This document shows, in pieces, positions 1 to 11,638 of a DNA stretch of 64,000 bases. Position numbers and translations under genes: made by a program. The stretch's first letter is position 1. Every line of letters starts with the position of its first letter. The notes below the pieces were generated by a model that worked only from the letters and a program-made list of their open reading frames with translations, had not been told where the DNA came from and ran no database searches. The stretch spans positions 31,116,731-31,180,730 of the forward strand of contig JARWIR010000010.1 of assembly GCA_029959085.1 (NCBI GenBank), in the 5' to 3' direction. The stretch comes from Nemophila menziesii (lineage: Eukaryota > Streptophyta > Magnoliopsida > Boraginales > Hydrophyllaceae).

Positions 1-395
1 ATTTTCGAGCTCTTTAATAACCCTCTCTTGTTCTTTAAATCTTTGTTGTCTCACCTTCATGTTTTCCTTCATATCATCCATGAATTTATCTAGATTTTTG
101 TCCAAGCTTGAAGGTTGGGATGGAGGTTAATCATATGTATCTTGTTGCATTGGATGTGAATTATAATGTGGATATTGATAATAATCTTCATACTTTGGCA
201 ATTGTTGATAAATTGGTTATGGATGAGCTTGATAATAATTTTGAGGCTGAGTTGGATAATAGTTACCTTGATTTTAAACCCAATTTTGATTATGTGAGGA
301 ATAATAATTTGCTTGACTTCCTTGAGAATGATAATGTCCATTTGAGTAATGGATTCTTTGATGAGATACGAAGGAAATCGAACTTGATTATTAAT
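1..395 (-). pseudogene. gag C-terminal remnant of G1
   Basis: Minus-strand continuation beyond the zinc knuckle. The frames are rich in Asn, Ile and Lys and give no recognisable domain; the opposite-strand 100-residue frame (108-410) is a shadow of this low-complexity gag tail. By position it corresponds to the variable linker between gag and protease seen in G6. Confidence 0.5.
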
Positions 396-1257
396 GCAAT
401 TCTCCCATGAATGATTTCTTTCTCCACAACCAGGACATGGAGGTATGGTGTGTATTAGATTTACCTGAGCTACAAAACTGCTCTCTAAATGTGACTGTTC
501 TTGTAATTCTTTGAGTTGTTGACTTTGACTTAATTCTTCGATCCTTAGAGCTCCCTAAGGTATATTCTTATTCTTATTCTTTTTCTATTTCTAACAACCA
601 ACTTCTTTCAATTTCAATAACTCTTTCCATGATGATATGAAAATTCTCCGGATCTAATAACACAAAACTTCTATCTCCTACATTATTAACCTTTACCTTG
701 GACTCGCTGTTGAGTCCTCCCCAGAACATGGTCAATTGATATTTGGGTGAGGAGACGTGGAATGGACAATTGGATTTCTTCTCATTAAAACGCAACCATG
801 CGTCACCAACACTTTCCCCTTCTTCATGCATACATTGTTCTAACTCCAATATATCTTTTGAGTGTCTTCTAATCAGATATAATCGATCTAAAAATTTTGC
901 TTGGAGTTTATCGTAATATGGCATTTAATCAGGGTGTTGGTAGTCATACAAATTGCTTGCACTTCTAGTTAAAAAGAACTGGAACATAAAGTTTTACATT
1001 TGTTCCCGTGTAACACCTTTGATGATGTAGGCATCACAAATCTGCGTGAATTTTTGAATATAACGAACCAGATCCTCATGTGCAGCACCACTATCATAAC
1101 TCAAAAATTGTTCAATAATGCCTGGATCAGGCCTGAATTTAGAGGCTTGGATTTCTGGAGTGCGGATTACTTTAGGTTGTACTCTGAATGAGATGGGAAG
1201 ATCTAGATTTCTCAGACTTGTCATCTGAATACCCTGATATAACAAATCTAAAAACAA
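396..1257 (-). pseudogene. gypsy gag (capsid domain plus CCHC zinc knuckle), broken
   Basis: The minus-strand frame starting at 1257 reads a plant gypsy gag: an FRPDP motif, then QICDAYI, FFLTRSA, a segment around 850-790 with the EGESVGDAWLRF motif typical of retrotransposon gag capsid domains, a following CPFH, and MFWGGL. The frame is the same from 1257 to 574, interrupted by two in-frame stops between 993 and 922. It then shifts, and in another frame a perfect CX2CX4HX4C zinc knuckle (CPGCGERNHSWENC) lies at 437-396. Gag would form the virus-like particle and bind the element RNA. With at least two stops and one frameshift it is a pseudogene. ATG at 1257 lies 65 bp after the primer site, but the true start is uncertain. 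Confidence 0.85.
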
Positions 1258-1321
1258 AAGCGTAAAATAGAACTAATAGAAATAAAAGCACTAAATAAAT
1301 ACACATGGACTAACAATGTAG

Positions 1322-1338
1322 TCCCCGGCAGCGGTGCA
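1322..1338 (-). other. primer-binding site of G1 (tRNA-Asp type)
   Basis: Minus strand reads TGCACCGCTGCCGGGGA. Plant tRNA-Asp(GUC) 3' ends give the complement TGGCGCCGTTGCCGGGG, so the site matches apart from a few changes in the first half and one T-to-C change. It sits 7 bases inside the LTR end (the CACCA end, then AGTTTTT), the spacing seen in the other elements here. Confidence 0.8.
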
Positions 1339-1345
1339 AAAAACT

Positions 1346-2298
1346 TGGTGTCGGTTAGGGCGTGATAAAATAATGATAAATAAAGATGTAACTAACACCC
1401 TAACCAAAACACGTTACTCACTGCAAGTATCACAGATCGTATGCAAGTTTTAATGATAAGTAGAATTCGTTCCTCAGAGACTACGAAAGTTAGGAAGAAC
1501 GTATGCGAATATAACGTACAAATATGAAAGCTAGAAGAATAATACACAGGAAATAAAAGACTCTGAACTATTTGTTTAGTTTTTAAAGACTCTAAACAAT
1601 TAACTAAATAAAATAAAGACATGAAAATAAATAAAGAGAATGAAGTAGAATGAGAGTTTAGCTCGAGATCTATCAAGTAATTTCCACTAGCCTTGTGTTA
1701 TTACATATTTATGTAAGGGAGAATTGTGTTATATGCAATAGCCAGGATTCTATATTCCTCCTAACCCCCTTCCGGGTGGACTTAGGCGGAGACTTAACAA
1801 TTACCAGGGGACTTGGGTAAGAGGGCCCTACGCAATGATAGGTGATTAATCTCAAACCCTAGTGACTATCGAGTTAGGCAAGTCCTTTCGGATCACTACC
1901 GCACACTAGATGATTATGTGGTGTTTCAATACTTAGACACCCCTTCCAGGTGACCATCTAACTACTATTAAGTTAATCCTATAGTTGTACACCGCAAGAA
2001 CTACAAACAATAAATCAAAGCACATAAAAACAGAGATAACAACACTAATTCAATTAAATGCAAAAGACATCCAATTAAAATAGATATAACACAAGTCTAT
2101 GGTTCATACCCATATGATAATATCAAGCTAAATAGAATTAGTTCATACTAGAAAAAGAAAGAAATTAAATTACAAATTTGAAGGATTGTAAAGGCATGAA
2201 TGGTTGTCCAATTCCTTCTGGTCTTCTCTTCTTTTAATGTAAGCTTCCTCTTGGTCTTTAGATGATTAAGCACTGACAAATGATGATTTATCTATGAA

Positions 2299-2354
<56 letters not shown>

Positions 2355-2911
2355 CTTGGTCGAAATTATGAGTAATCCCCAAGTTAAGGAGACCTGATCT
2401 TACCAAAATTCGTATTCCTAACTTGTAGGAAGGGGTAAACCTTAACAGATGCTGATTTGGTCATATCTCCTTCGTTACTTATCAGAATTCAGTGTTCTTT
2501 CTAGGGAAACGTCCGCGTTTGAAAGATCTATCTTATGATATTTAAAGATCCTCTTAATTCCGAACCAAATTTCTGCAAGTAATTAATTAGTGGACGTATG
2601 TGCAGTTTTAGTAGCTTCTTTACTTTCCAAACCTATCCAAACTTATTCTTTTTTTACTTTGACTAAGTGATTTCATTTAATTTTCCACTTCAAATCAGTT
2701 TCCATAGGTGTAATATCTTCCATATACCTAAGAGCTACACAAATAACACACAAATTACGCGCAAAAGCACACAAAATACCAAAGCACCTAAAACTAGACA
2801 AGAAAGTGTACAGTATGAATAAATGGGAAAAAATCCCGAATTTAATAACTAAATAACCCCTAAAATGATGTCTCAAATATAGATTAATATATCACAAATA
2901 GAAAGACATCA
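1346..2911 (-). repeat. 5' LTR of G1
   Basis: On the minus strand it opens TGATGTCTTTC at 2911 and closes TCACGCCCTAACC...ACACCA at 1346, giving TG...CA ends over 1566 bp. The first 45 bases contain the inverted pair TGATGTC...GAGACATCA found at the start of most LTRs in this window. Internal landmarks shared with the other copies include a CCCTTCCGGGTG word and an ACTAGGGGACTTGGGTAA-like word. An (AT)n tract sits inside. Confidence 0.85.
2302..2351. repeat. (AT)n microsatellite
   Basis: About 25 uninterrupted AT units inside the G1 LTR; a likely length-polymorphic site. Confidence 0.95.
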
Positions 2912-3184
2912 CATAAGGAAACAAAACTACTGGTTTATGTGTTTTTGTATTACACAATATGTAAAAATAGTCCCGAACACATTATTTGTTTATTTTCTTT
3001 TCACCCTTGACCCTTTTTTGACTTAACATACATTCATTGCTAGATTAATATTTTAAATCAGGAAATATCTTTTAATAGCACTCCTTAGTTCAATTTTATT
3101 GCTCATGTTCTCGCGACAAGAAAAGAGTACACGTTTAGCTAATAAAAAATAAGTGCAGGGACTTGCTTTGAAATTAGCCAGCTG
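2912..3184. other. AT-rich stretch, nothing recognised
   Basis: No ORF, inverted repeat or family motif seen. It is the sequence into which G1 inserted. Confidence 0.5.
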
Positions 3185-3420
3185 TTGGAGAATAATATAA
3201 GTACTGATCAGTACTTTAATTCAGGCACTACTCCGCAGCAGTTTATGATCAGCCGCTGTAGCATCTTCTTGGACGAGAGATCACCGCCGGCATGGAGCAG
3301 GTTCGTCCAATGGCAACTTCAACTCGGAGGACAAGTTCCCAGAGGCAACATATGCAGTAACCTGGCTACTCATCAATGATCAGATACATATGTGCGAGCT
3401 GTAACAACTTGGTGGAGTAA
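3185..3420 (+). other. GC-richer exon-like patch, unassigned
   Basis: This 200-odd bp block is clearly richer in G and C than its surroundings and is open in more than one frame. One plus frame gives 64 residues from an ATG at 3185. Another, ending TAA near 3399, reads a plausible globular peptide containing SEDKFPEATYAVTW. I do not recognise either. It may be a captured or decayed exon, or the upstream part of the LINE whose RNase H tail follows at 3640. No splice sites are convincing. Confidence 0.3.
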
Positions 3421-3639
3421 AAATTTATCCAGTAAGTTGCTTTTCTCTTGAGAGCCTTGGTGCATTTTCTTTGTTTATTTGGGTGACACCTTGTGGAAGG
3501 GACGTAGCGATACTATATTTAAGGAGTCTCTTTGTTGGCGGGGAAAACCATTATAAGGAAATCTCAATTCCAGACCACAAATGCTATTAAAGCTTGGAGT
3601 AATATTCCCGATAAAGTGGTTCATGAGAATTTGATGGAT

Positions 3640-4170
3640 GTGTAAGCCGAACCGTAGTTTCAAGCTAAATGTAGATGGAAGTTATAATAATTGGAATAAT
3701 TTTGGTGGAGCGGAGGAATTAGCAGGGTTGTGTTGGGAAGTTGGGTCAAGGGATTTTCGATGAGTTTCAAATGTTTTTCTTTGGTTATTGTGGAATTGGT
3801 TGCCTTATACGAAGGCTTAAAGTTGGCGGAGGAGGAGGAGGGAATTAGTGTAATATGTGTGGAAGTTGATTCAAGAGACGCTATGGAGGTGGTCCTCTAA
3901 GCGGCAAGAGGAAAGGGCCCGTGGTATCATGGATTTAGAAAATTAGGGTGATATTTGAAAGAAACTTGTGTTTTTCAATCAAGAACATCTATCGGGAGGC
4001 AAACTCATGCGCGAATTGGATGCCACACCTTGGGATGCGAGGACTTGGCATATAAAGGATATGAGGACCCTCCAAATGGAATTTGGGGTAGATTAACACG
4101 GGTTAGATTTGGGTTGAAGACTCCGAGAATGATCTTTAACCCGGGTTTGATTCGTGGGGTGTTAGATTAG
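3640..4170 (+). pseudogene. RNase H domain (plant LINE type), frameshifted remnant
   Basis: Plus-strand frames read KLNVDGSYN (about 3663), then in another frame VELVALYEGLKLAEEEGI (about 3790-3840), then VEVDSRDA (about 3865), and finally a REAN-like region and a C-terminal tail ending near 4170. These are the three acidic blocks (D, E, D) of the RNase H type-1 domain found at the 3' end of plant L1 LINEs and in many 'putative ribonuclease H' proteins. At least two frameshifts and an internal stop break it. RNase H would degrade RNA in RNA-DNA hybrids during element copying. A host RNase H-like pseudogene is an alternative. Confidence 0.75.
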
Positions 4171-4735
4171 AATTCCACGGTCCATATGATCTCCTTTGTA
4201 ATTAAGAATACTTGCATATTGTCCGTCCAAAATAAAACATGTATATATATGGTGCCATCCGTGCCTAAAGGAACTTGAGAAAAATTTTCTCATTTACCTT
4301 GAATGTATTATAGTGCAAATTTGATATAAAAATTCACGATTGCAAAAGTTGAAGTGTATACGTTATGTCAAAGGCATGTGAGCAAAGTTCGTTACTTTAT
4401 TTGTAAAGTTTGGTTTATGGTTCAAGATTCAAAGTTAAAAGTTTTCAAGTTCACGGGTTCACGGTTTAAGGTTGACGGTCCACGTTCTCATGGTCCACAA
4501 TCCATGGTTAAAGGTTCATGGGTGATTTCTTTTTCCATTGGAAAATGGGATGATGTGGCGCAATCTATACTTTGCTTTGTGACATATTTAAAGACTATTA
4601 AGTAATTTGGATCCTTTTTGTTTAGATAGATATGTCATATGTGTTACACATGCTTTTTAAATCTAAGTCTGAAGACCCAATATAGGTCTAGATCCATATA
4701 CTTTACTATGACTAAAGATCGATACAAACTCAAAT
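4171..4735. repeat. Intergenic, with degenerate GGTTCA-type simple repeat
   Basis: Between about 4420 and 4525 short words such as GGTTCA, GGTTCACGG and GGTCCA recur, an eroded short-period repeat; the plus-strand frame through it (4354-4605) is a by-product. Nothing else is recognised. Confidence 0.45.
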
Positions 4736-4920
4736 CCCACGAACACGAACTGTATGGGTTAGATTTACATAGAGCTAGACGATCGATCAAAAGGTCATTT
4801 TCTCACCCATCCAAACATAACCCTCAAAGCCCACAAACACGAACCGTGTGGGCTAGCTTTGCACTGATCGAGTCAAAGTAACATGTCAAGATGTCATTTT
4901 CACCCAACCAAACATAACAT
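4736..4920. repeat. Diverged tandem duplication, period about 94 bp
   Basis: Copy 1 (4736-4829) and copy 2 (4830 to about 4920) both run from CCCAC-AACACGAAC through GGTTAGA/GGCTAGC to TTTTC-CACCCA-CCAAACATAAC. They differ at many positions, so the duplication is old. Confidence 0.7.
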
Positions 4921-5559
4921 TTAGATTTACCTTTTGATATGTTTTTTCCTTTTTCTTGTATATAAATTTCTCATATTATATTTTTACTAAGACAAAGTTT
5001 TTTTTCTCTTCCACGATAGCTCGTCCTAAAGGAGCACCGATGTGGTGCTCCAATAGGTCTTTGTGCAAGATCACACATATATTTGATCCATTTGGGCTAA
5101 AAATAACTTTTAAAGTGATTTCATACAAAGAAATTGTTCAGGATTTTGGATTTTAATTATGATACCCAAAAAAACCCAACCTAATATGAAGAAAATAAAT
5201 GTCCAAGATAATATATTAAATTATTTTAATCTAGTATTTTGTTTTTGTTTTGATAGCTGAAAATAATGGGAAAATAGAATTTGATTTTTGTTATGACATG
5301 AAATATTTAAGAACTGATTCAAGAATAGGAAAATAAATTCTAATTTTTATCGATTGATGAATATTAAATTTATAAACATTTAACTTTAACCTGTAGGACA
5401 GGGGTAAGTAGGATTAAATTCCTTACAACTTGTTGATTAACAAACAAAGACCCAACCCCAGTTAGCTACTAACTGATTTATTAGAAACCAACTAAAAAAA
5501 TAAAAGAAGACCAAAAAACCACCCTTCCCTCTTATACTCATGGTGTACACAAAAAACCC
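4921..5559. other. AT-rich stretch, nothing recognised
   Basis: No coding frame longer than about 65 residues, no inverted repeat and no family motif noticed. Confidence 0.5.
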
Positions 5560-7015
5560 AAAACAAGAAGCCTATTAGATTTTGGAAATAAGAAAACCAA
5601 CCCTCCTGATCTCTCTCCTCTCACCCTCTCTCTCTCTCCCCCTGTTCTGTCTTGGCCGCTTATCTCTCCCGCACAAGAAAACCAATGTCCTCCACCAACA
5701 AAGGTCTCCCCCGTACAAGAAAATCGTTCGCCACCATCTCTCCGTCACAAGAAAGCTTCGCCTGAAAACCGTCGTGGTCCTTGCTCACTCCCACTGTGAC
5801 CTTGCTCACTCCCGCAGTCTGAAAACCGCCACTCACCACTATCTCCGCTGCACAAGAAATCTCTAGATCTCGCCGCTCCTCTGCATAAGAAACCCGCCGC
5901 CGCTAATGTCTCACCCTCCCCGTCGCCTCTCCGCGGCACGAGAAACCCATCGTCGTCGTTTATCATTCTCTACCATATTCACATCCAGATCTCAGCTTCC
6001 TACCATCTCTGACGCACAACCATTTGTGGACCATCTCTCTGGCATATGCCCTACACCGCCAACGTGGACCAGGCTTCAGATTTTTTTAAAGTTAATTTTT
6101 CTTCACTGACATGGTGAATAACTTTGTTTTTGCTTGTGATGTTAATGGTTTGTTTATTTATAGATAAAAAGATGGTGTTGTGTCCAGCCCTTAGGGTCCA
6201 ACCATTAGGGTCCATCCATTAGGGTCCCTTAGGCTTGTGAGGTTAATTGTTTTGTAGTAAAAAAATCCATTTTTGGTTTAGGGTACAACCCTTTTCGTAA
6301 AGAGATTTTCTTATTGTTTTTTGATCCTATGAGAGATTCTTTGTGTTTTTTTATTCCAATGCGAGAGTGGTGAAGAGAGTCTTTTTGTTTTTGTGATCCT
6401 ATGCGAGAGTCAAGGTGGACAGCCGCTGGGGTACAAACCCTTTGGGTACAGCCCTTTGGCATGTCCACTTCGGTCCTGCAATTCTTGTTTGATTGTTTTT
6501 TGTTCCTACGATTGTAAATATTGGGAGGGTACATCCCAGTGGGCCTTGCTGATTGAGTTAGAAATCTATTTGGAACATTTGGTGGAGATGGTGGTCTCGT
6601 GACTGGGCTTGGGCAACCCCTAGGGTACATCGATTTGACGATGACATGGACAAAACCAAAAATGATATTATTAGGACTTATAAAACATATTATATGAAAA
6701 ATCAAATTACAAAAATTAAAATCCGGCATAGGTACATACCCTCGTGGAAAATCACTTTATAATATTAAGAATGTAGCACTCCAAAAAACGTAGGTGTATA
6801 TCCTCGAAAATGTAGATACGTACCTTTTCGGTAAATTATAATAATAAAAAAACAAAAATTAAAATGATAAAATAACTAAAATATATAATGAAAAAAATTT
6901 AAAAAGGAATAAAAATAAAAATCCAACAAGGTAATTGGATTAAATTATTTTTATGATTAATCTTTGAATAGAATGTTTAAAGGTGTTTTGGGTTGTAATT
7001 TGTAGTTTCCTCGTA
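5560..7015. repeat. Composite non-coding repeat, copy 1
   Basis: Three zones. 5560-6110 is pyrimidine- and GC-richer, with a recurring GCACAAGAAA word every 30-110 bp and CCGCC runs. 6170-6840 repeats a phrase of the form GGGTACA-CCC-TTGGG on both strands. 6840-7015 is an A-rich tail ending near TTGTAGTTTCCTC. A second block at 49983-51035 has the same order and a similar end (TTGTAATTTCCTC). I could not find terminal repeats or target duplications, so the class is unknown. Confidence 0.45.
6299..6415. repeat. Short degenerate tandem repeat
   Basis: Three imperfect copies of a unit resembling AGAGATTCTTTGTTTTTTGATCC...TGCGAGAGT lie side by side. They produce the repeated IGSKNNKK/IGIKKHKE/IGSQKQKD peptides in the minus-strand 166-residue frame (6229-6729), which is therefore probably not a gene. 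Confidence 0.55.
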
Positions 7016-8061
7016 GGACAAAGAAGGTCCACGTGTTGATCCGATTCCTGATAAATAAAAATTGTATGATTCGTGTATACCTATCACAGTTGCATGAATT
7101 CTAAAATCTAGTAGTAATTTCAGCATCATGGCTAACTGTCTTGTACAACCAATGAATTCCATATAGATGGTTTGAAGCAGGAATCAAATTTAGTACAAAG
7201 TCAGTTCCATATACAACAAACGGTCACACTATCATCATTCAAGTAAGAAAGCAAGAATGTTAGGCATCTCATTCTCTGGCATCAGAAGCTAGTCAGAACA
7301 ATTAGTTGATGCTATCCAGTCGTATCCAGCTTTTATCAGCTATCTAGCTTGGAGTTAACCCTGGTTTCTCAAGAATACTCTTCAAGTACTTGGCAAAACA
7401 ATTTTACTAAATTGCGATATTTAAATAACATAGAATTTTTAGTTTGTAGAATCATTAAAAAAGAACATAAAATTGGTCTTATAATGTTTGAACGGCTGAA
7501 AACCATGAGATTTTATGATATTTAAAATAATTTGTCAAACACTTCAGTTAAAAAATAGTAAACGCGTTGTGAAATCGAATGATAATAATAGATGTACAAA
7601 ATTCACCTTTGAGCATATCAATAACTCTACAGCTTCTAAAAACTTAATAGTAGAATCTGCAAGCCTAAGCCACATGGAGATATGTTAATTGCATTAATAA
7701 CTCAATTACAAAAAGAAAATTAGTTTTTTCTAGCCCTCAAACTTTATTTCCAATTAAATATGTTTTAATAACTTTTACTTATGAATAGATTTCCGATTCG
7801 AGATGTTCTGAATTAGTATCACCATTAAAAAGCATGTCTTCGAGATTGAAGGCCGGGTTGAAAATGATTATTTTACATTTAAAAAAGATTTTTGAAACTA
7901 AATTTAAATTTTGAATTTTTTTTATTAAAAATAGTTTTAAAATCTAGAAATGCTTTTGTTTATTTTAATAAACGCTATTTGATAATTTTTTTAAAAATAT
8001 ATTTCAAGTGTAAAACACTTTTGAACATTGAGAAACATTTTTAAGTGTTATCTAAAACGGA
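7016..8061. other. AT-rich stretch, nothing recognised
   Basis: No convincing gene or repeat family seen; frames are short and unstructured. Confidence 0.5.
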
Positions 8062-8432
8062 CAGGGCGGAGGCACGTTAGGGAGAGGGGTCCATGGCCCC
8101 CCTGGTTTAAGAAAAAATAAAATTATAACTATTTTAAAAATAGAAAAAAAAGTTTATAAGTAATTAACCTATAATATTTTTTAAAAAAAGCTCTCCTAAC
8201 TTTTAAGATTTATTTTATTAGACTTTAAATTATTTTGTTTAATGATTTTTTTTACAATAAAATATGTGTTATTTTGTAAAAGAAAAGAAATTTATCGAAT
8301 TATTAATCACAAAAATTAATATACGGACATATATTGTAATCTTTATACAAAATATAGGTATATATAATGCATTTTGAATAATATAATGCTCTATTTTACA
8401 ATTTTTACATAATTTTCTGGCTCCACGGACTT
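8062..8432. mobile_element. Possible degraded hAT-like MITE
   Basis: The left edge (GGGCGGAGGCACG) and the reverse complement of the right edge (CCGTGGAGCCAGAAAA) resemble the GGCGGAGCCAG-type ends of a common plant hAT MITE group, flanking an AT-rich core. No target duplication is visible, so this is tentative. Confidence 0.3.
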
Positions 8433-8911
8433 TAAGCATATCTTTCCAATAAGGTTAATCACACACGTCATTAATTGATTAACCTGTATAATTTCTTAAC
8501 TGATTAACCTGTAAAAATAAATTAATCGTAGGAACATATCCAATTCAGTTTAGCAACACAACTATTTTCAGTACACAATCACCGTATCAGAAAATGTATA
8601 TAAATCTTTACTTGGTTACTCATATATACACGGTAATAGAAACAAAGCTGACCATTGAAACGTAAGAAAATGAAATGTAAACCATTACTTGGTTACCCAT
8701 ACACATGAGACGCCTATGTCTACTATTTATGGTAAAATTCACCTTTCTATGCCAAGGTATTTTCTTCTAGTGGGTAAGGGAAAACTAGTAATCAACTAAA
8801 CACTTAAAACCTGTCTTTAATAACTTTATAACTTTTACATGACCAACTTCATATTAAACTTATTTGAGATCCTCGAAACCTCTTTGCATAGAAGACCCAC
8901 ACCCCCATTAC

Positions 8912-9230
8912 CACTACAGAAATAGTAGCATTAGCGGGGAAGCTATTGCGGTAACAATTAAAATGGCCTCTAATGATAGCATTAGCGGGGAAGCTATTGC
9001 GGCAACAATTAAAATAGCCTCTAATGATATTTTTAAAAACCAAAATGGCTTATATGTTTAGCGGCAATATTTGCCGCTAAAGATAAAGTTAATAGAGGCA
9101 AAAACAAATAATTTGCTACTAAAGGTATTTATAGCGAGAAACTTATAGAGGTAAAAAATAACGACTATTAACGACAAAATTAAGATTTTTAGTGTTAAAT
9201 TTTTTGCCGCTAAAGATACTATTTCTTGTA
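8912..9230. mobile_element. CACTA-like MITE with internal 51-bp duplication
   Basis: The left end is CACTACAGAAATAGTA and the right end TACTATTTCTTGTA, matching the CACTACAAGAAA termini of plant En/Spm elements. Subterminal AGCGG/CCGCTAAAGATA words are repeated in both orientations, as expected for transposase-binding sites. A 51-bp unit starting TAGCATTAGCGGGG is tandemly duplicated at 8926 and 8977. The right end lacks the last GTG, so it is probably immobile. No coding capacity. Confidence 0.75.
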
Positions 9231-11638
9231 CCACTTCAACCCCTAGGACCCCATCCAAACCACTCCTCCTTACTACGAGATCACTACTACTTCCTGAAGT
9301 ATATATAAATTAATACGAATTTGGATGTCTTGTCGATCCTAATGGGCCTCAATAACTCTAAATCACTCCACCTTCTTTTACCACAGTTCAAATTGATAAC
9401 CAAAAGCTTTGCCCACCTAACACCATTGTTCTCACTCGTCGGGCCCTAGATATTTCAGTTTCACTACCAACCATGTTAATTGTTGTTCCCTTTCTGATAA
9501 AACAAATCCATGCCGTATCAATATGCTTATTTATTGTACGTAAGACTGGGTCCTAAGCTTCCAAAATAAAAGGAGAAAATCACATTGCAAGAAGAAAGGC
9601 ACTTGACCTAGCCACTGAAAATACTAGACCAGATTCAAATTCTTGATTGCACAACTATCTTTGTCTTGAATGAGGCACTTAGAGGCTCAAACAAGATTTA
9701 ATCTTCTGTCCATTTTTGGATTTCATTAATGTTGCATCCAACTATCAAGAGTAAAAGATAGACGCCACAAATTCACATAAACACAATTATTCAAACTTAA
9801 AATCAACTAGAAATGGAACCACAACGCTACGATTAACATGCAGTAATAAAACCCGATTATTACACATGCAGAAATAAACCTTAAAATTAAGCTAGCGACA
9901 ATCCACATGTATCGAAGCTTTCGAAAACTAATTCTAGAAACAACCGAATTGAGCTCCAGAGGTAATAAAAACACATACACAGATAAGAGAGCACAAAGAA
10001 TCAAGAAATATCAGGGTCATAAGGACGTGTAACAACGTATCGAAGGGAAAACTTAGTAGTTTCTCTCTTTAGAGTCCACCATATACCGCTAAAACTTAAT
10101 TTTCCTGTTCAGTTAATGATATTCAAATTCCTTATAGTTTGATTAATTCCTACAAAAGGTACGTTAAGAAAAAAGTTGATTAAATTTGGAGGAAACTCAT
10201 GCATGTTGAAATTATCAATCAAATTTTCAAACAAGAGCAAGATTTAAAGTTTGAGTTTTACTGTTTAACTAACAAGTCGAATTCAAACAAACGATTAACG
10301 AAGTCAAACCCAACCCTTAGCTAAGAATATCCTCATTTGCAACTTTAGGTGGCTTTAAGGTTAAAAATTTGAAAAATAATAATTTTTTGATACAAAAAAT
10401 TATATAAATTAACCTATTTGACTATATTCAAATATTAAACAATAATCCTAAAAAAATATTCAAATATAATTTCTTATTATTCATCTTGATTATATCAATT
10501 TTTAATCTAAGAAATTATATATAATTATGTGACGTTTTTCCCAAAGATGTGTTTTCTAATTTCTTTCGAGTACATTGTGTAGATTTAAAAATATATATAC
10601 TAATGATATATAATATTCATAAATAAAATTCAAAATCTCCTAAGAAAAAAACGCCTAGACGTCAACTCTCGTCTAGTCCTCTAGGTGTTAGAAGATGGTC
10701 GATCGTCCATGTAACGTCCAGTACTTTTTAGAACACTACTTAAAATAAATTTGCATTTATAAAAATATGATTAAATGTTAGTAATCATTATTTTATGCAA
10801 CATATATAAGTTCTATATGAAGTAGAATTTCACGTCTCATTAATAGTTTCCTTCTTTATATTTTTTTTATGTGATTAAACTTTTATGTATGGTCTTCTGT
10901 TGTGCATTAGATTTCAAATTTTTTAAAAATAATGTAAAATAAATCTCTAAAAACACGTGATGAGAAAAAAATTCAATAATCGGTAATAGAGTCCTACTTG
11001 TGATAAATATATCTCATGTTATATATGATGCCATTACTCGAGACTTGTTATTTGTGAGAATTTTTAGATATGTTGGATTTATCTATTCAAGGATATTATG
11101 TGATTTTAATTAAATTTTAGTTTTACTTTACTATATAATTTTGAATGAGCTTGAAAGCTTTAATTAATAATGGCTTTACTCTATTAAATTGAAGATGAGG
11201 TCGTGGGCCTTTATTGGATCATAATGTCCCTCTAAAGCCACATTGACTATGATTTTTTCTTACAAGAGGTTATCCAAAACACAAAAAAGCATCGGGGATG
11301 TGCAAAACGGGGTTGTAATTTTCTGAAATCCTTGAACAGTAAGTTTTAGAAGCTACCTGAAAGATGCAGTAATGCGGGAGTGTTGCTTGCGTGCCCCATG
11401 ATATGATAAGAACACATACGATAATGCAAAAACAGGCGCCCGACTTTCAGACTGGAAAGGCGTGCACCGTTTGCATACTTGGGTTTCTTACCTATGAGTG
11501 AGATTTTTGCATGTGTGGACAAAAAAGGAACACGCTTTTGTACGAACATCAGTGATCCACGTTTCAATTATGAGGATGTAGTCCTTACATTCTTGTGTGT
11601 TCGTGTTTGGGCATCTTGGGTTGATCAATCCATATATT
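9231..11638. other. AT-rich intergenic, little recognised
   Basis: No gene is supported; all frames are under 75 residues and resemble no family. Around 10648-10700 a stretch reading CGCCTAGACGTCAACTC resembles one end of the CTAGGCG-rich hAT MITE at 56954-57412, so a decayed copy may be present. 11339-11638 is the target region of G2. Confidence 0.4.

Larger units (their letters stand above)
1..2911 (-). mobile_element. Ty3/gypsy-type LTR element G1, 5' part, runs off the left edge
   Basis: Reading the minus strand, a 5' LTR (2911 to 1346) is followed by a primer-binding site (1338-1322) and a gag reading frame that continues to the left edge. This order is the normal 5' end of an LTR retrotransposon. 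The gag resembles that of G6 in the same window in its FRPDP and QICDAYI motifs, so the two are related elements. The protease/pol part, if present, lies outside the window. The base directly outside the LTR begins CATAA (2912-2916), the candidate 5-bp target duplication, which cannot be confirmed because the other end is missing. Confidence 0.85.

Noticed and set aside
6229..6729. 166-residue minus-strand open frame
   Set aside because: It spans a degenerate tandem repeat and the GGGTACA phrases; the protein is repetitive and low-complexity with no family resemblance.
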